Source: Saprospiraceae bacterium
GTDB taxonomy: Bacteria > Bacteroidota > Bacteroidia > Chitinophagales > Saprospiraceae
Reading direction: 5' to 3'
Length of the DNA stretch: 25,309 nt
NCBI GenBank assembly: GCA_029262975.1
Contig: JAJCYJ010000194.1
Span: 1-25,309 of the forward strand
Shown here: in pieces, positions 16,004 through 23,796 of the stretch
Layout: each line of letters opens with the position of its first letter
How positions within the stretch are numbered: position 1 is the stretch's first letter
Notes under the pieces: model-generated
Databases searched by the model: none
The model's input: only the letters and a program-made list of their open reading frames with translations
What the model was told of the DNA's origin: nothing
Program-made: the position numbers and the translations under genes

Positions 16004-17776
16004 ATGTCATCAAATATCATTGCTAATTCTTTGTTAAAGGGGGCCCACTTTTTGATTGAACCCGCCAAAACAACCGAAACCTTCACACCGGAGGACTTTT
16101 CTGAAGAACAACTGATGGTCCGGGAGACTGCCAGACAGTTCGTATTACAAGATCATAGCCCCCTGTCAGATAAAATGGAAAACGGGGACCATAATTTGAA
16201 CAGGGACCTACTTAAGAAATTGGGTGACCTGGGTTTATTAGGAGCTCATATGCCAGAAGAATATGGAGGTATAAGCATGGATACTAATACCAATACTATA
16301 ATTACAGAAGAATTAGGAAAGACCGGTGCCTTTTCCACCACATTTGGAGCACATACGGGAATAGGGATGTTGCCCATATTGTATTTTGGAACAGAAGAGC
16401 AAAAAAAGAAATATCTGCCTAGCCTTATTACCGGAGATAAAGTGGCCTGCTATTGTCTTACAGAGCCGGGTTCCGGATCAGATGCCCTTGCTGCTAAGTC
16501 AACAGCAATTCTCTCGGATGACAAAAAGAACTATATTCTAAATGGTCAGAAAATGTGGATTTCGAATGCAGGATTTGCAGATGTTTTCATCGTTTTTGCA
16601 AAAATAAACGGCACTGACTTTACTGGTTTTATTGTTGAAAAAGGTTGGGAAGGTCTCACACTCGGTGAGGAAGAGAAAAAATTGGGGATTAAAGGATCAT
16701 CTACACGACAAGTTTTCTTTGAAAATGTCCATGTCCCACTCGAGAATTTATTGGGAGAAGCTGGAAAAGGACATCACATAGCTTTTAATGTATTGAATAC
16801 GGGGAGATTTAAAATCGGTCCTTCAGCACTTGGTGGCTCAAAAGGCCTGATAGAGGTCTCTGTTAAATATGCAAATCAGCGCAAGCAATTTGGTAAAGAA
16901 ATCTCTTCATTTGGCGCTATAAAATCAAAATTAGCACAACAAACCACTAAGACATATGCAGTCGGTGCAGCAACTTATCGTACATCCGGATTGATCAGTG
17001 ATTATATCAATCTATTAAAAGAAGAAGGAAAAAGTACAGAGGAGTCTAAGTTGGAGGCAGCTGAAGAATATGCCCTGGAAAGTTCAATTCTGAAAGTAGT
17101 AGCAACGGATGTAGTGAATTATGTTGCAGATGAATGCGTACAGATTCATGGTGGTATGGGTTATAGTGAGGAGACAATGGCTGCAAGAGGATATAGGGAT
17201 AGCCGGATCGCGATGATTTATGAAGGGACGAATGAAATCAACAGAATGTTGATGCTCAACCTGATCTTTAAAAGAGCCATGAAAGGAGAATTTGATTTTT
17301 CTACTGCTGCTCTTAAGGTTCAACAGGAACTTTTGACAGGAAAAAACGGTCAGTTTAGTTATCATTCAGTAGAAGAAAAAACGGTATCCAATTTTAAGAA
17401 AGTTGCCCTTATGTTAATTGGATCAGTGGCTCAGCAAGCGATGAAAGGAAAAATCGACCTAAAGCATGAACAAGAAATACTGATCAACCTGGCAAACATC
17501 CTAATTGAAGTGTACATGTCTGAATCAGTATACTTGAGGACCGCCAAGAATCCTACTGATTTAAAAGAGGCCATGACAAAGGTTTACCTAAGAGGCGCTA
17601 ATGAAAGAATCAGAATAAATGCTCTTGAAGCGATTGGTTCATTTGTGAAGCCCGAGTTGCAACAAGGATTTGTAGAGGGAGTAAACAAGTTTTGTAACTA
17701 TCCCCTTTGTAATGTTAAGGAGCTCAATAGGGAGATTGCAGACCACATTATCGCACAAAACTCTTATTCTGTCTAA
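16004..17776 (+). CDS. Acyl-CoA dehydrogenase (VLCAD-like, with C-terminal extension)
   Basis: This 590-residue FAD enzyme carries out the first step of fatty-acid beta-oxidation (acyl-CoA to trans-2-enoyl-CoA). The three ACAD domains are in order: helical N-domain (about 30-145); beta-domain with FAD/substrate motifs YCLTEPGSGSDA (150-161) and WISNAGFADVFIVF (185-198); and C-domain with RKQFGKEI (293-300), VQIHGGMGYSEE (379-390) and IYEGTNEINRML (405-416). Glu407 in the YEGT position is the expected catalytic base. The roughly 160 residues after 425 form an extra helical domain, as in VLCAD/ACAD9-type enzymes. Electron transfer would go to ETF. No other beta-oxidation gene is adjacent, which is unusual for this family in some genomes but not decisive. 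Confidence 0.93.
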   Translation: MSSNIIANSLLKGAHFLIEPAKTTETFTPEDFSEEQLMVRETARQFVLQDHSPLSDKMENGDHNLNRDLLKKLGDLGLLGAHMPEEYGGISMDTNTNTIITEELGKTGAFSTTFGAHTGIGMLPILYFGTEEQKKKYLPSLITGDKVACYCLTEPGSGSDALAAKSTAILSDDKKNYILNGQKMWISNAGFADVFIVFAKINGTDFTGFIVEKGWEGLTLGEEEKKLGIKGSSTRQVFFENVHVPLENLLGEAGKGHHIAFNVLNTGRFKIGPSALGGSKGLIEVSVKYANQRKQFGKEISSFGAIKSKLAQQTTKTYAVGAATYRTSGLISDYINLLKEEGKSTEESKLEAAEEYALESSILKVVATDVVNYVADECVQIHGGMGYSEETMAARGYRDSRIAMIYEGTNEINRMLMLNLIFKRAMKGEFDFSTAALKVQQELLTGKNGQFSYHSVEEKTVSNFKKVALMLIGSVAQQAMKGKIDLKHEQEILINLANILIEVYMSESVYLRTAKNPTDLKEAMTKVYLRGANERIRINALEAIGSFVKPELQQGFVEGVNKFCNYPLCNVKELNREIADHIIAQNSYSV

Positions 17777-17858
17777 TCCTTGGCGACAGTTGAAGTACAT
17801 AAATAAGATTTACCCTCAATAGTTCTCTTGATAATTCTTTACATTGCTGTAAGAATCC

Positions 17859-18599
17859 ATGAGAATGAAAAAAAGAAAATTTATCCAGACGACTTCGGCT
17901 TTAGCATTAGGTGCTGTTTTAGCACCCATGGCGGCTTGTAAGTCCGAATTAAAAGAGGCAGGCAAAGAAGCTTTGGCAGAAACTATGCAGCCTGCTTCAT
18001 CATTTACCCTTCCAGATCTTCCATATTCATTTGATGCATTGTCACCCAATATAGATGCCATGACTATGGAAATACATCACGATAAGCATCATGCTGGATA
18101 TGTCAGAAAATTTAATACTGCCTTAGAGGGAAGTGCGCTGTCAGGACAAACCATCGAACAAATTTTGTCCACCATCGGATCTGATGATACTGGGTTGCGT
18201 AATAATGGTGGAGGCCATTTCAACCATAGTCTGTTTTGGTCGGTTATGTCACCCAAAGGAGGGGGTACGCCAACAGGAGATTTATCGGATGCGATTAATA
18301 CCTCATTCGGAAGTTTTGAAAAATTCAAAGAAGTTTTTTCTGCTGCGGCTTCAACGCGCTTTGGAAGTGGATGGGCCTGGTTAACCAAGGGCACTGATAA
18401 CAAATTATTTGTACACTCTTCACCCAATCAGGATAACCCGCTTATGACTAAAATCTCCGATGATAAAGGAACACCCATCCTTGGATTGGATGTCTGGGAA
18501 CACGCATATTATTTGAATTACCAGAATCGCCGAGGCGATTATATAGGCAACTTTTTCAATGTCGTAAATTGGAACGAAGTAGCCAAACGACTAGGTTAA
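17859..18599 (+). CDS. Exported Fe/Mn-type superoxide dismutase (Mn-type residues)
   Basis: The product has 246 residues: a full SOD domain (about 50-246) behind an N-terminal export signal. It converts superoxide to O2 and H2O2. The metal ligands are all present: His73 (MEIHHDKHH), His123 (NHSLFW), Asp211 and His215 (DVWEHAYYLNY). GGHFNH (no Gln at the Fe-type position) with Gln191 in NQDNPLM points to Mn or cambialistic use. The leader KKRKFIQTTSALALGAVLAP resembles a Tat signal with KR in place of RR and ends in MAAC (Cys27), a lipobox-like site, so a membrane-anchored extracytoplasmic SOD is plausible. ATG codons lie at 17859 and 17865. The export claim is inference; the SOD assignment is secure. 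Confidence 0.93.
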   Translation: MRMKKRKFIQTTSALALGAVLAPMAACKSELKEAGKEALAETMQPASSFTLPDLPYSFDALSPNIDAMTMEIHHDKHHAGYVRKFNTALEGSALSGQTIEQILSTIGSDDTGLRNNGGGHFNHSLFWSVMSPKGGGTPTGDLSDAINTSFGSFEKFKEVFSAAASTRFGSGWAWLTKGTDNKLFVHSSPNQDNPLMTKISDDKGTPILGLDVWEHAYYLNYQNRRGDYIGNFFNVVNWNEVAKRLG

Positions 18600-18607
18600 A
18601 ACCAACC

Positions 18608-18787
18608 TTATTTATAGTTTATGACCCGAGCAACCAACCCAAGTTGCCTCGGGTTTTTCTTTAGATAATTCTTATAAGTATGAAAAGCCGTCTCTGACCG
18701 AGGACTATAATCACCATCCATATAAAGTTCAGAATGTATAAGCTCATGACCCAATCCAATTTGATTCGGGATCTTGGCGAAACGACA
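18608..18787 (-). pseudogene. Relic of an HExxH metallopeptidase (M91/RHS-toxin-like C-terminus)
   Basis: On the minus strand, from just after an in-frame TGA (18790-18788) down to a TAA (18610-18608), an open frame of 59 codons reads CRFAKIPNQIGLGHELIHSE and on through SETAFHTYKNYL. The GLGHELIH motif, with HELIH at 18748-18734, matches the zinc site found in M91-type effector domains and RHS-associated toxin cores. There is no usable start codon before the motif, and the upstream frames look like the same protein interrupted by frameshift (for example GFDVVSP in another frame at about 18780-18800). I therefore call it a decayed gene end. The family link is by motif recognition only. Confidence 0.4.
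18624..18659 (+). terminator. Intrinsic terminator after superoxide dismutase
   Basis: ACCCGAG (18624-18630) pairs with CTCGGGT (18648-18654). An inner CAAC/GTTG stem continues the hairpin with a single bulged C and an eight-base loop. A T-rich tail (GGGTTTTTCTTT) follows. It lies 24 bases after the sod stop codon on the same strand. Confidence 0.82.
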
Positions 18788-18915
18788 TCAAACCCCGAGA
18801 AATTTGTAGGTCATTGGCTCCCTTAATTTAGCACATTTTTTCTGATTCACTTTTATGTGACAGAGAGGAGATGCCAGTACTATATTAAAACCTTGTTAGA
18901 ATACAACAGATAATA

Positions 18916-18946
18916 TTGTTTTATATGCAACTAATATTTAGATTTG
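18916..18946 (+). promoter_or_regulatory. Promoter of the marR-efflux operon
   Basis: TTG at 18916-18918, a 20-base spacer, then TAGATTTG at 18939-18946 match the Bacteroidota -33/-7 promoter (TTG / TAnnTTTG). The spacer contains the operator-like 18-bp motif. The -7 element ends only eight bases before the marR ATG at 18955, so the predicted transcript has almost no leader. Confidence 0.6.
18918..18935 (+). promoter_or_regulatory. Putative MarR operator, copy A
   Basis: GTTTTATATGCAACTAAT lies in the spacer of the marR promoter. An inverted copy (17 of 18 bases identical) occurs at 19417-19434, just before the pump genes. Binding here would block RNA polymerase, the usual autoregulation by MarR proteins. 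The assignment is by position and repetition, not by known site. Confidence 0.5.
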
Positions 18947-18954
18947 CGGCTTGA

Positions 18955-19407
18955 ATGATAAAGAGTAAAAAAGAGCCAAACAATCTAGACGACAGTATTT
19001 TACCATGGCTTGGTAAAACCGGTAAGATGCTGTATGTGTTCATGACTGAAAAATTTAAAGAACACAACATCAAACTTACCCTAGAGCAATTTATAATTCT
19101 GCGTGTTTTACATCGAGAAGATGGACAACCTCAGCACGATCTAGCCATGATCACAAAACGACATAAGGCAACACTCACAAGGGTTTTGGGCACTTTAGAA
19201 AGAAAAAACCTGATTGCCAGGATTCCGGATCCTAAGGACAAGAGGGTTAATCGGATATATCTTACCTCCTTTGGCAGGAAATTCTATGCGCCCACTTTGC
19301 CTGTCTTAAAAGAAGCTATTGACCAGGTCCAGGATTCATTGAGCCAGGAAGAAATAGACTTTCTTATAAGCATCACAAAAAAAATACAAAAAAATCTTGC
19401 AATCTGA
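18955..19407 (+). CDS. MarR family transcriptional regulator
   Basis: The product is a 150-residue winged-helix regulator, the usual MarR length. The N- and C-terminal helices (about 12-38 and 112-148) would form the dimer interface. The DNA-binding domain spans about 40-105, with recognition helix around KATLTRVLGTLERKNL (71-86) and the wing DPKDKRVNRIYLT (92-104), a classic MarR signature. Members usually repress an adjacent efflux or stress operon and release DNA on binding small aromatic ligands. Its position as first gene before an RND pump, and an operator-like motif on both sides of the gene, support local control of the pump. The ligand is unknown. Confidence 0.9.
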   Translation: MIKSKKEPNNLDDSILPWLGKTGKMLYVFMTEKFKEHNIKLTLEQFIILRVLHREDGQPQHDLAMITKRHKATLTRVLGTLERKNLIARIPDPKDKRVNRIYLTSFGRKFYAPTLPVLKEAIDQVQDSLSQEEIDFLISITKKIQKNLAI

Positions 19408-19416
19408 TTATTACAA

Positions 19417-19434
19417 ATTAGTTGCACATAAAAC
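19417..19434 (-). promoter_or_regulatory. Putative MarR operator, copy B
   Basis: ATTAGTTGCACATAAAAC is the inverse complement of the motif in the marR promoter with a single difference. It sits between the marR stop codon and the pump-gene ATG (19445), 10 bases before it. It could allow separate control of the pump genes or roadblock transcription from the marR promoter. Confidence 0.48.
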
Positions 19435-19444
19435 ATTATAGTAT

Positions 19445-20557
19445 ATGGTACGGATAATAATCACATCTATTTTGGGCATCTTACTTCTTTTTGGAGCCTA
19501 TCAACTGGCTTCGAAAATGATAGAAACCAGAAATATACCAAAGCCTATAGAAAAAAAGATGATCACTCCTGTATCGATCAGGATTGTTGAAAATGTCAGT
19601 AGTCCAATCACATTAAAGACAAGTGGTAATCTCGTCGCAAAAAATCAAATTGAAATCTTTTCGGAGGTCATGGGTATTTTTGAAGCAAGCGACCATGACT
19701 TTAAGCCCGGAAGCCGATTTCAAAAAGGTGAGGTATTACTCCAATTAAATAGCGACGAGCACCGTGCCAACCTCCGAGCACAAAAGAGCAATCTGATTAA
19801 TCAAATAACGCTCTTTCTTCCCGACTTAAAATTAGATTATCCGGATGCTTTTCCACAATGGGAAAAATATGTCCAGGACTATGAAATCTCCAAGCCCTTA
19901 GATTCTTTACCCGGAGCAACATCTGAAAAAGAAAAGTTATTTATTCTCGGAAGAGGTATCAACACAACCTATTACAACATTGAGAATCTTGAAGAAAGAT
20001 TAAACAAATATGTGATCACCGCCCCATTTAATGGTGTCCTGTCAGAAGTGCAGGTCTATCCCGGAGCACTTGTAAGAAATGGTCAAAAACTGGCTAATTT
20101 TTTAAGCACAAGTATTTATGAAATGGAGGTAAATGTCAATGTCTCATACATGGATTTATTAAGAACTGGAAAGACAGTAACACTACATAATCTCGAAAGA
20201 ACAAAAACATGGATGGGCAGAGTGACAAGATTAAATGGACTTGTCGATCAATCAACCCAAACTATAAAAGTATATATCGATGTATCAGGATCTGGGTTAA
20301 GAGAGGGTCTATACCTGGAAGCAGATATCAAAGTAAAGAATATTGAAAACACATTTGAAGTTGACCGTAAACTTTTATTTGACCAGGACAAACTCTTTAT
20401 TGTCCGTGATTCTGTTTTACAGACGCTTCAGATCAAACCGGTTTTCTATAATGAATCCACGGTAGTTGTAGAAGGTCTTGAAAATGGAATGGAAATTATC
20501 TCAAGGATTGTACCGGGAGCCCATAATGGCATGCGCGTAGAAATCATTCAGTATTAA
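19445..20557 (+). CDS. RND efflux periplasmic adaptor (membrane fusion protein)
   Basis: The product has 370 residues and belongs to the HlyD/AcrA adaptor family. An N-terminal membrane anchor (about 3-22) holds it to the inner membrane. The barrel-sandwich (lipoyl-like) halves lie at about 62-105 (SGNLVAKNQIEIFSEVMG through KGEVLLQLNS) and 188-218 (KYVITAPFNGVLSEVQVYPG), separated by a hairpin of about 80 residues. The beta-barrel and membrane-proximal domains follow from about 225. The adaptor bridges the RND pump and the outer-membrane channel. It is followed 12 bp later by the pump gene. No lipobox Cys is seen near the N-terminus, so anchoring is by the helix rather than lipid. Confidence 0.9.
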   Translation: MVRIIITSILGILLLFGAYQLASKMIETRNIPKPIEKKMITPVSIRIVENVSSPITLKTSGNLVAKNQIEIFSEVMGIFEASDHDFKPGSRFQKGEVLLQLNSDEHRANLRAQKSNLINQITLFLPDLKLDYPDAFPQWEKYVQDYEISKPLDSLPGATSEKEKLFILGRGINTTYYNIENLEERLNKYVITAPFNGVLSEVQVYPGALVRNGQKLANFLSTSIYEMEVNVNVSYMDLLRTGKTVTLHNLERTKTWMGRVTRLNGLVDQSTQTIKVYIDVSGSGLREGLYLEADIKVKNIENTFEVDRKLLFDQDKLFIVRDSVLQTLQIKPVFYNESTVVVEGLENGMEIISRIVPGAHNGMRVEIIQY

Positions 20558-20569
20558 AAAAGAGGTGGA

Positions 20570-23500
20570 ATGAAAAAGGTACTATCGTTTTTTCTTAGAT
20601 ATCCGGTTGCCGTTAATGTATTAATGTTGGCCATTGTCCTATTTGGATTGATGGGTTTGCAAAAAACAAAGTCTGCATTCTTCCCATTAGCGGAGTCTAA
20701 TATTATAAATGTAAACATCATCTATCCCGGTGCCTCTCCCGGGGAAATAGAGGAAGGTATTGTACTAAAAATTGAAGACAACTTACGTGGACTGATTGGT
20801 ATTGACAGAGTCACCTCAACATCCCGGGAAAATGGAGCCTCTATTATTATCGAAGGGTTCCGTGATTATGACATTGATGTACTCTTGACAGATGTAAAGA
20901 ATGCTGTCGACCGGGTACCTTCTTTCCCACCTCAGATGGAACCTCCTGTCGTCTCTAAGTTAGAATTGCTTAATGAAGCGATCAGTTTTACAATAAGTGG
21001 GGAAGGTATTCAGCTTAAAATGTTGAAAGAAATAGCAAGAAGAATAGAAGCTGATCTCCGATCAATTCCTGGAATCTCTCTTGTAGAATTGACAGGATTT
21101 CCTGCAGAAGAAATTGAAATTGCGGTAAGAGAAAAAGATCTGAGAGCCTTTGATCTGACTTTTGAAGAAGTTTCGAATGCCGTAGCCAGTGCAAATATTC
21201 TTTCTACGGGAGGAAATATAAAGACGACCAGTGAGGAATATTTAATCAGGGCCAACAATAGATCATATTATGGTGATGAGTTGGACTACATAGTGATACG
21301 TGCAAACGAATCTGGAAATATTTTACGATTGAAAGATGTGGCAACTGTAAGAGACCGCTGGTCAGAAAGCCCGGATAGACTTTATATGAATGGAGAAACT
21401 GCCATCATGATTAAAGTGTCAACGACTAATAATGAAGATATAATTGCAGCCACAGAAAATACGCGTGCGTATATTGAAAAATTTAATCAACAATATGATC
21501 AGGTCCAAATTCAAATAGCAACCGATAGGACGATTGCATTGGAGCAGCGGCTTGGTCTTCTGATTGAAAATGGAGGGTTGGGTATCTTCTTGGTCTTGTT
21601 GTTATTGGGTATATTTCTCAAACCCAGTATCGCTTTGTGGGTTGCCGTCGGCTTACCAATTTCATTTTTGGGGCTGTTTATTTTTGCGCCGGCATTTATG
21701 ACTATAAATGTAATATCCCTATTTGGGTTAATACTCGTAATAGGAATTCTTGTAGATGATGGCATTGTAGTAGGAGAAAACATCTATCACCACTATCAGC
21801 AAGGAAAGAGTCCTACAAGGGCGGCCATAGACGGAACAATTGAGGTAATACCTCCGGTCGTCGCGGCAATTATTACGACCATGATCGCCTTTTCGACTTT
21901 CTTTTTTCTTCCGGGAAATATCGGGATATTTTTTGGAGAGATTTCGAAAGTCCTTATTCTAATCTTAGCAATATCTCTTATCGAAGCACTTATTATTTTA
22001 CCAGCACATATTGCACATTCGAGGGCGCTTAAACGTGACTCCAAAGGATTTTTAATCAACCGATGGGCAGAGAAAGGAATGTTTTGGATAAGAGATGTAT
22101 TGTACACACCATCACTTCGGTTTTTTCTTCAGAATAAAATACTTGGATTTTCGATTCCCTTGGCCTTGATGATTCTTACGGGAGGTGCTTTTATGGGAGG
22201 GATCATCAAAGGCAGCTTTTTCCCCCCACTTGAAAGTGACCAGGTGAATATAAGTTTGACCATGCCACAAGGAACCAGTGAGGGAATCACGGATTCGATA
22301 ATTACATATATTGAAGAAAAAGCGTGGGAAGTCAATAAAGAAATGACCGAACAAGCTGGGACAGGGCATAGTATCATCATCAATTCTGTCAGACGCATCG
22401 GTTCTTCTACAGCCCAGGCTGCTGCCGGACCTCCGGGTTTGTCCGAAGATGCAGGCGGAAGTACTTCTGCTGCTGTACTTACCCTCAATCTTCAACCAGA
22501 AGAAAATCGAGGTCGAATTAATTCAAGCATGGTAGCAAACGCTTTATCAGAAGCTGTTGGGGAGGTCCCGGGAGTTGAGACATTAGAATTTGGCTCTGGA
22601 AATAGTTTTGGTGGAAAGCCAATTTCAGTCTCCCTTGTCAGTAATAATATCGCTGAACTAAAAGGTGCGAAAGTAGAACTTCGCAACCAACTTGCTGCGA
22701 TGCCACAGCTCAAGGATATTTCGGATAATGACCCGGCCGGGATTAAAGAGATTCGGTTAGAGCTGAAAGACAATGCCTATCTCCTCGGTATGAACCTCAA
22801 TAGTGTAATGACTCAGGTCAGAAGTGCTTTTTTTGGTGCATCAGTACAAAGATTTCAGCGAGGACGTGATGAGATAAGAGTTTGGGTGAGATATGACGAG
22901 CAAGACCGGGCATCGATTGATGACCTGGACAATATGTGGATAGTTACCCCTACCAGGGATCGGGTGCCCTTATCCGAAATAGCTACCTATACTATAGAAA
23001 GAGGCGAAGTTGCCATTAATCACTTGGATGGCAAACGTGAAATAAGGGTGGAAGCAGCCCAAAAGAATATTCGGGATAGTGCCACAGAATTACTGGCATC
23101 TGTACAGGAAAATATAATGCCCGATATTCTTTTAAAGTATCCCGGTATCACTGCACTCTATGAAGGACAAAATCGAGAGGCGGGGCAAATAGGCGGAGCG
23201 ATGAGGGATGTTTTACCAGCCATCTTTTTGTTGATGTATGTGGTAATTGCTTTTACATTCAGGTCCTACACCCAACCATTAATGCTTTTTGTTTTAATTC
23301 CATTTAGCCTTGTAGGCGTAGCGTGGGGACATTGGATACACGGTATGTCTATCAATATGTTATCTATTCTTGGCATCGTAGCATTGATAGGAATTCTTGT
23401 AAATGACGGGTTGGTATTGATTAAAAAATTCAACAACCTATTAGCTTCAGGTTTGTCATTTGAAGAGTCCTTACAAGAAGCCGGAAAACAAAGATTCCGG

Positions 23501-23785
23501 GCCATATTCCTGACATCTATCACAACAGTTGCAGGGTTAGCCCCACTAATATTTGAAAAAGGTTTTTCTGCTCAATTTCTAATACCGATGGCGATATCTG
23601 TGGCCTATGGGATTGCCTTTGCCACTTTTTTAACGCTCTATTTACTCCCACTTTTGTTATCAACTAACAATAGTATTAAAAAGGGTGTGTATTGGCTGAG
23701 GACGGGCAAATGGGCAGAAGGCAGGGACCTCGAACGCGTAGTGAAGGAGCAAAAACTTCATGCGCAAGAAGATTTTTCAGTTTAA
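20570..23785 (+). CDS. RND family efflux transporter (AcrB-like inner-membrane pump)
   Basis: The product has 1071 residues, full length for RND pumps. The topology is as expected: helix 1 at about 8-28, a large periplasmic loop, helices 2-6 at about 334-470, helix 7 at about 522-545, a second large loop, and helices 8-12 at about 884-1030. The proton-relay aspartates lie in helix 4 (GILVDDGIVVGEN, Asp396/Asp397). The N-terminal porter sequence (YPGASPGEIEEGI) and GILVNDGLVLIKK near residue 943 are family hallmarks. It exports drugs, detergents or other toxicants using the proton gradient. No heavy-metal-specific motif was recognised, so substrates are uncertain. AGAGGTGG before the ATG is one of the stronger ribosome-binding sites in the window. 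Confidence 0.94.
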   Translation: MKKVLSFFLRYPVAVNVLMLAIVLFGLMGLQKTKSAFFPLAESNIINVNIIYPGASPGEIEEGIVLKIEDNLRGLIGIDRVTSTSRENGASIIIEGFRDYDIDVLLTDVKNAVDRVPSFPPQMEPPVVSKLELLNEAISFTISGEGIQLKMLKEIARRIEADLRSIPGISLVELTGFPAEEIEIAVREKDLRAFDLTFEEVSNAVASANILSTGGNIKTTSEEYLIRANNRSYYGDELDYIVIRANESGNILRLKDVATVRDRWSESPDRLYMNGETAIMIKVSTTNNEDIIAATENTRAYIEKFNQQYDQVQIQIATDRTIALEQRLGLLIENGGLGIFLVLLLLGIFLKPSIALWVAVGLPISFLGLFIFAPAFMTINVISLFGLILVIGILVDDGIVVGENIYHHYQQGKSPTRAAIDGTIEVIPPVVAAIITTMIAFSTFFFLPGNIGIFFGEISKVLILILAISLIEALIILPAHIAHSRALKRDSKGFLINRWAEKGMFWIRDVLYTPSLRFFLQNKILGFSIPLALMILTGGAFMGGIIKGSFFPPLESDQVNISLTMPQGTSEGITDSIITYIEEKAWEVNKEMTEQAGTGHSIIINSVRRIGSSTAQAAAGPPGLSEDAGGSTSAAVLTLNLQPEENRGRINSSMVANALSEAVGEVPGVETLEFGSGNSFGGKPISVSLVSNNIAELKGAKVELRNQLAAMPQLKDISDNDPAGIKEIRLELKDNAYLLGMNLNSVMTQVRSAFFGASVQRFQRGRDEIRVWVRYDEQDRASIDDLDNMWIVTPTRDRVPLSEIATYTIERGEVAINHLDGKREIRVEAAQKNIRDSATELLASVQENIMPDILLKYPGITALYEGQNREAGQIGGAMRDVLPAIFLLMYVVIAFTFRSYTQPLMLFVLIPFSLVGVAWGHWIHGMSINMLSILGIVALIGILVNDGLVLIKKFNNLLASGLSFEESLQEAGKQRFRAIFLTSITTVAGLAPLIFEKGFSAQFLIPMAISVAYGIAFATFLTLYLLPLLLSTNNSIKKGVYWLRTGKWAEGRDLERVVKEQKLHAQEDFSV

Positions 23786-23796
23786 CCGAATTTACA

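Larger units (their letters stand above)
18600..18954. other. 355-bp gap between sod and marR
   Basis: From left to right this gap holds the sod terminator, a decayed minus-strand metallopeptidase end (up to about 18790, perhaps fragments to about 18830), a stretch without recognisable content (about 18830-18900), and the marR promoter with an 18-bp operator-like motif. No RNA gene was recognised. Confidence 0.6.

Noticed and set aside
22112..22495. Overlapping minus-strand open frames of about 120 codons inside the RND pump gene
   Set aside because: They lie fully within a well-supported gene on the other strand, show low-complexity, non-family sequence, and have no promoter or start context. 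They are antisense shadows.
23692..23796. Longer N-terminus for the TolC-like protein starting inside the pump gene
   Set aside because: The extra 35 residues are basic and polar and would bury the signal peptide. The ATG at 23797 gives a standard exported OEP protein.
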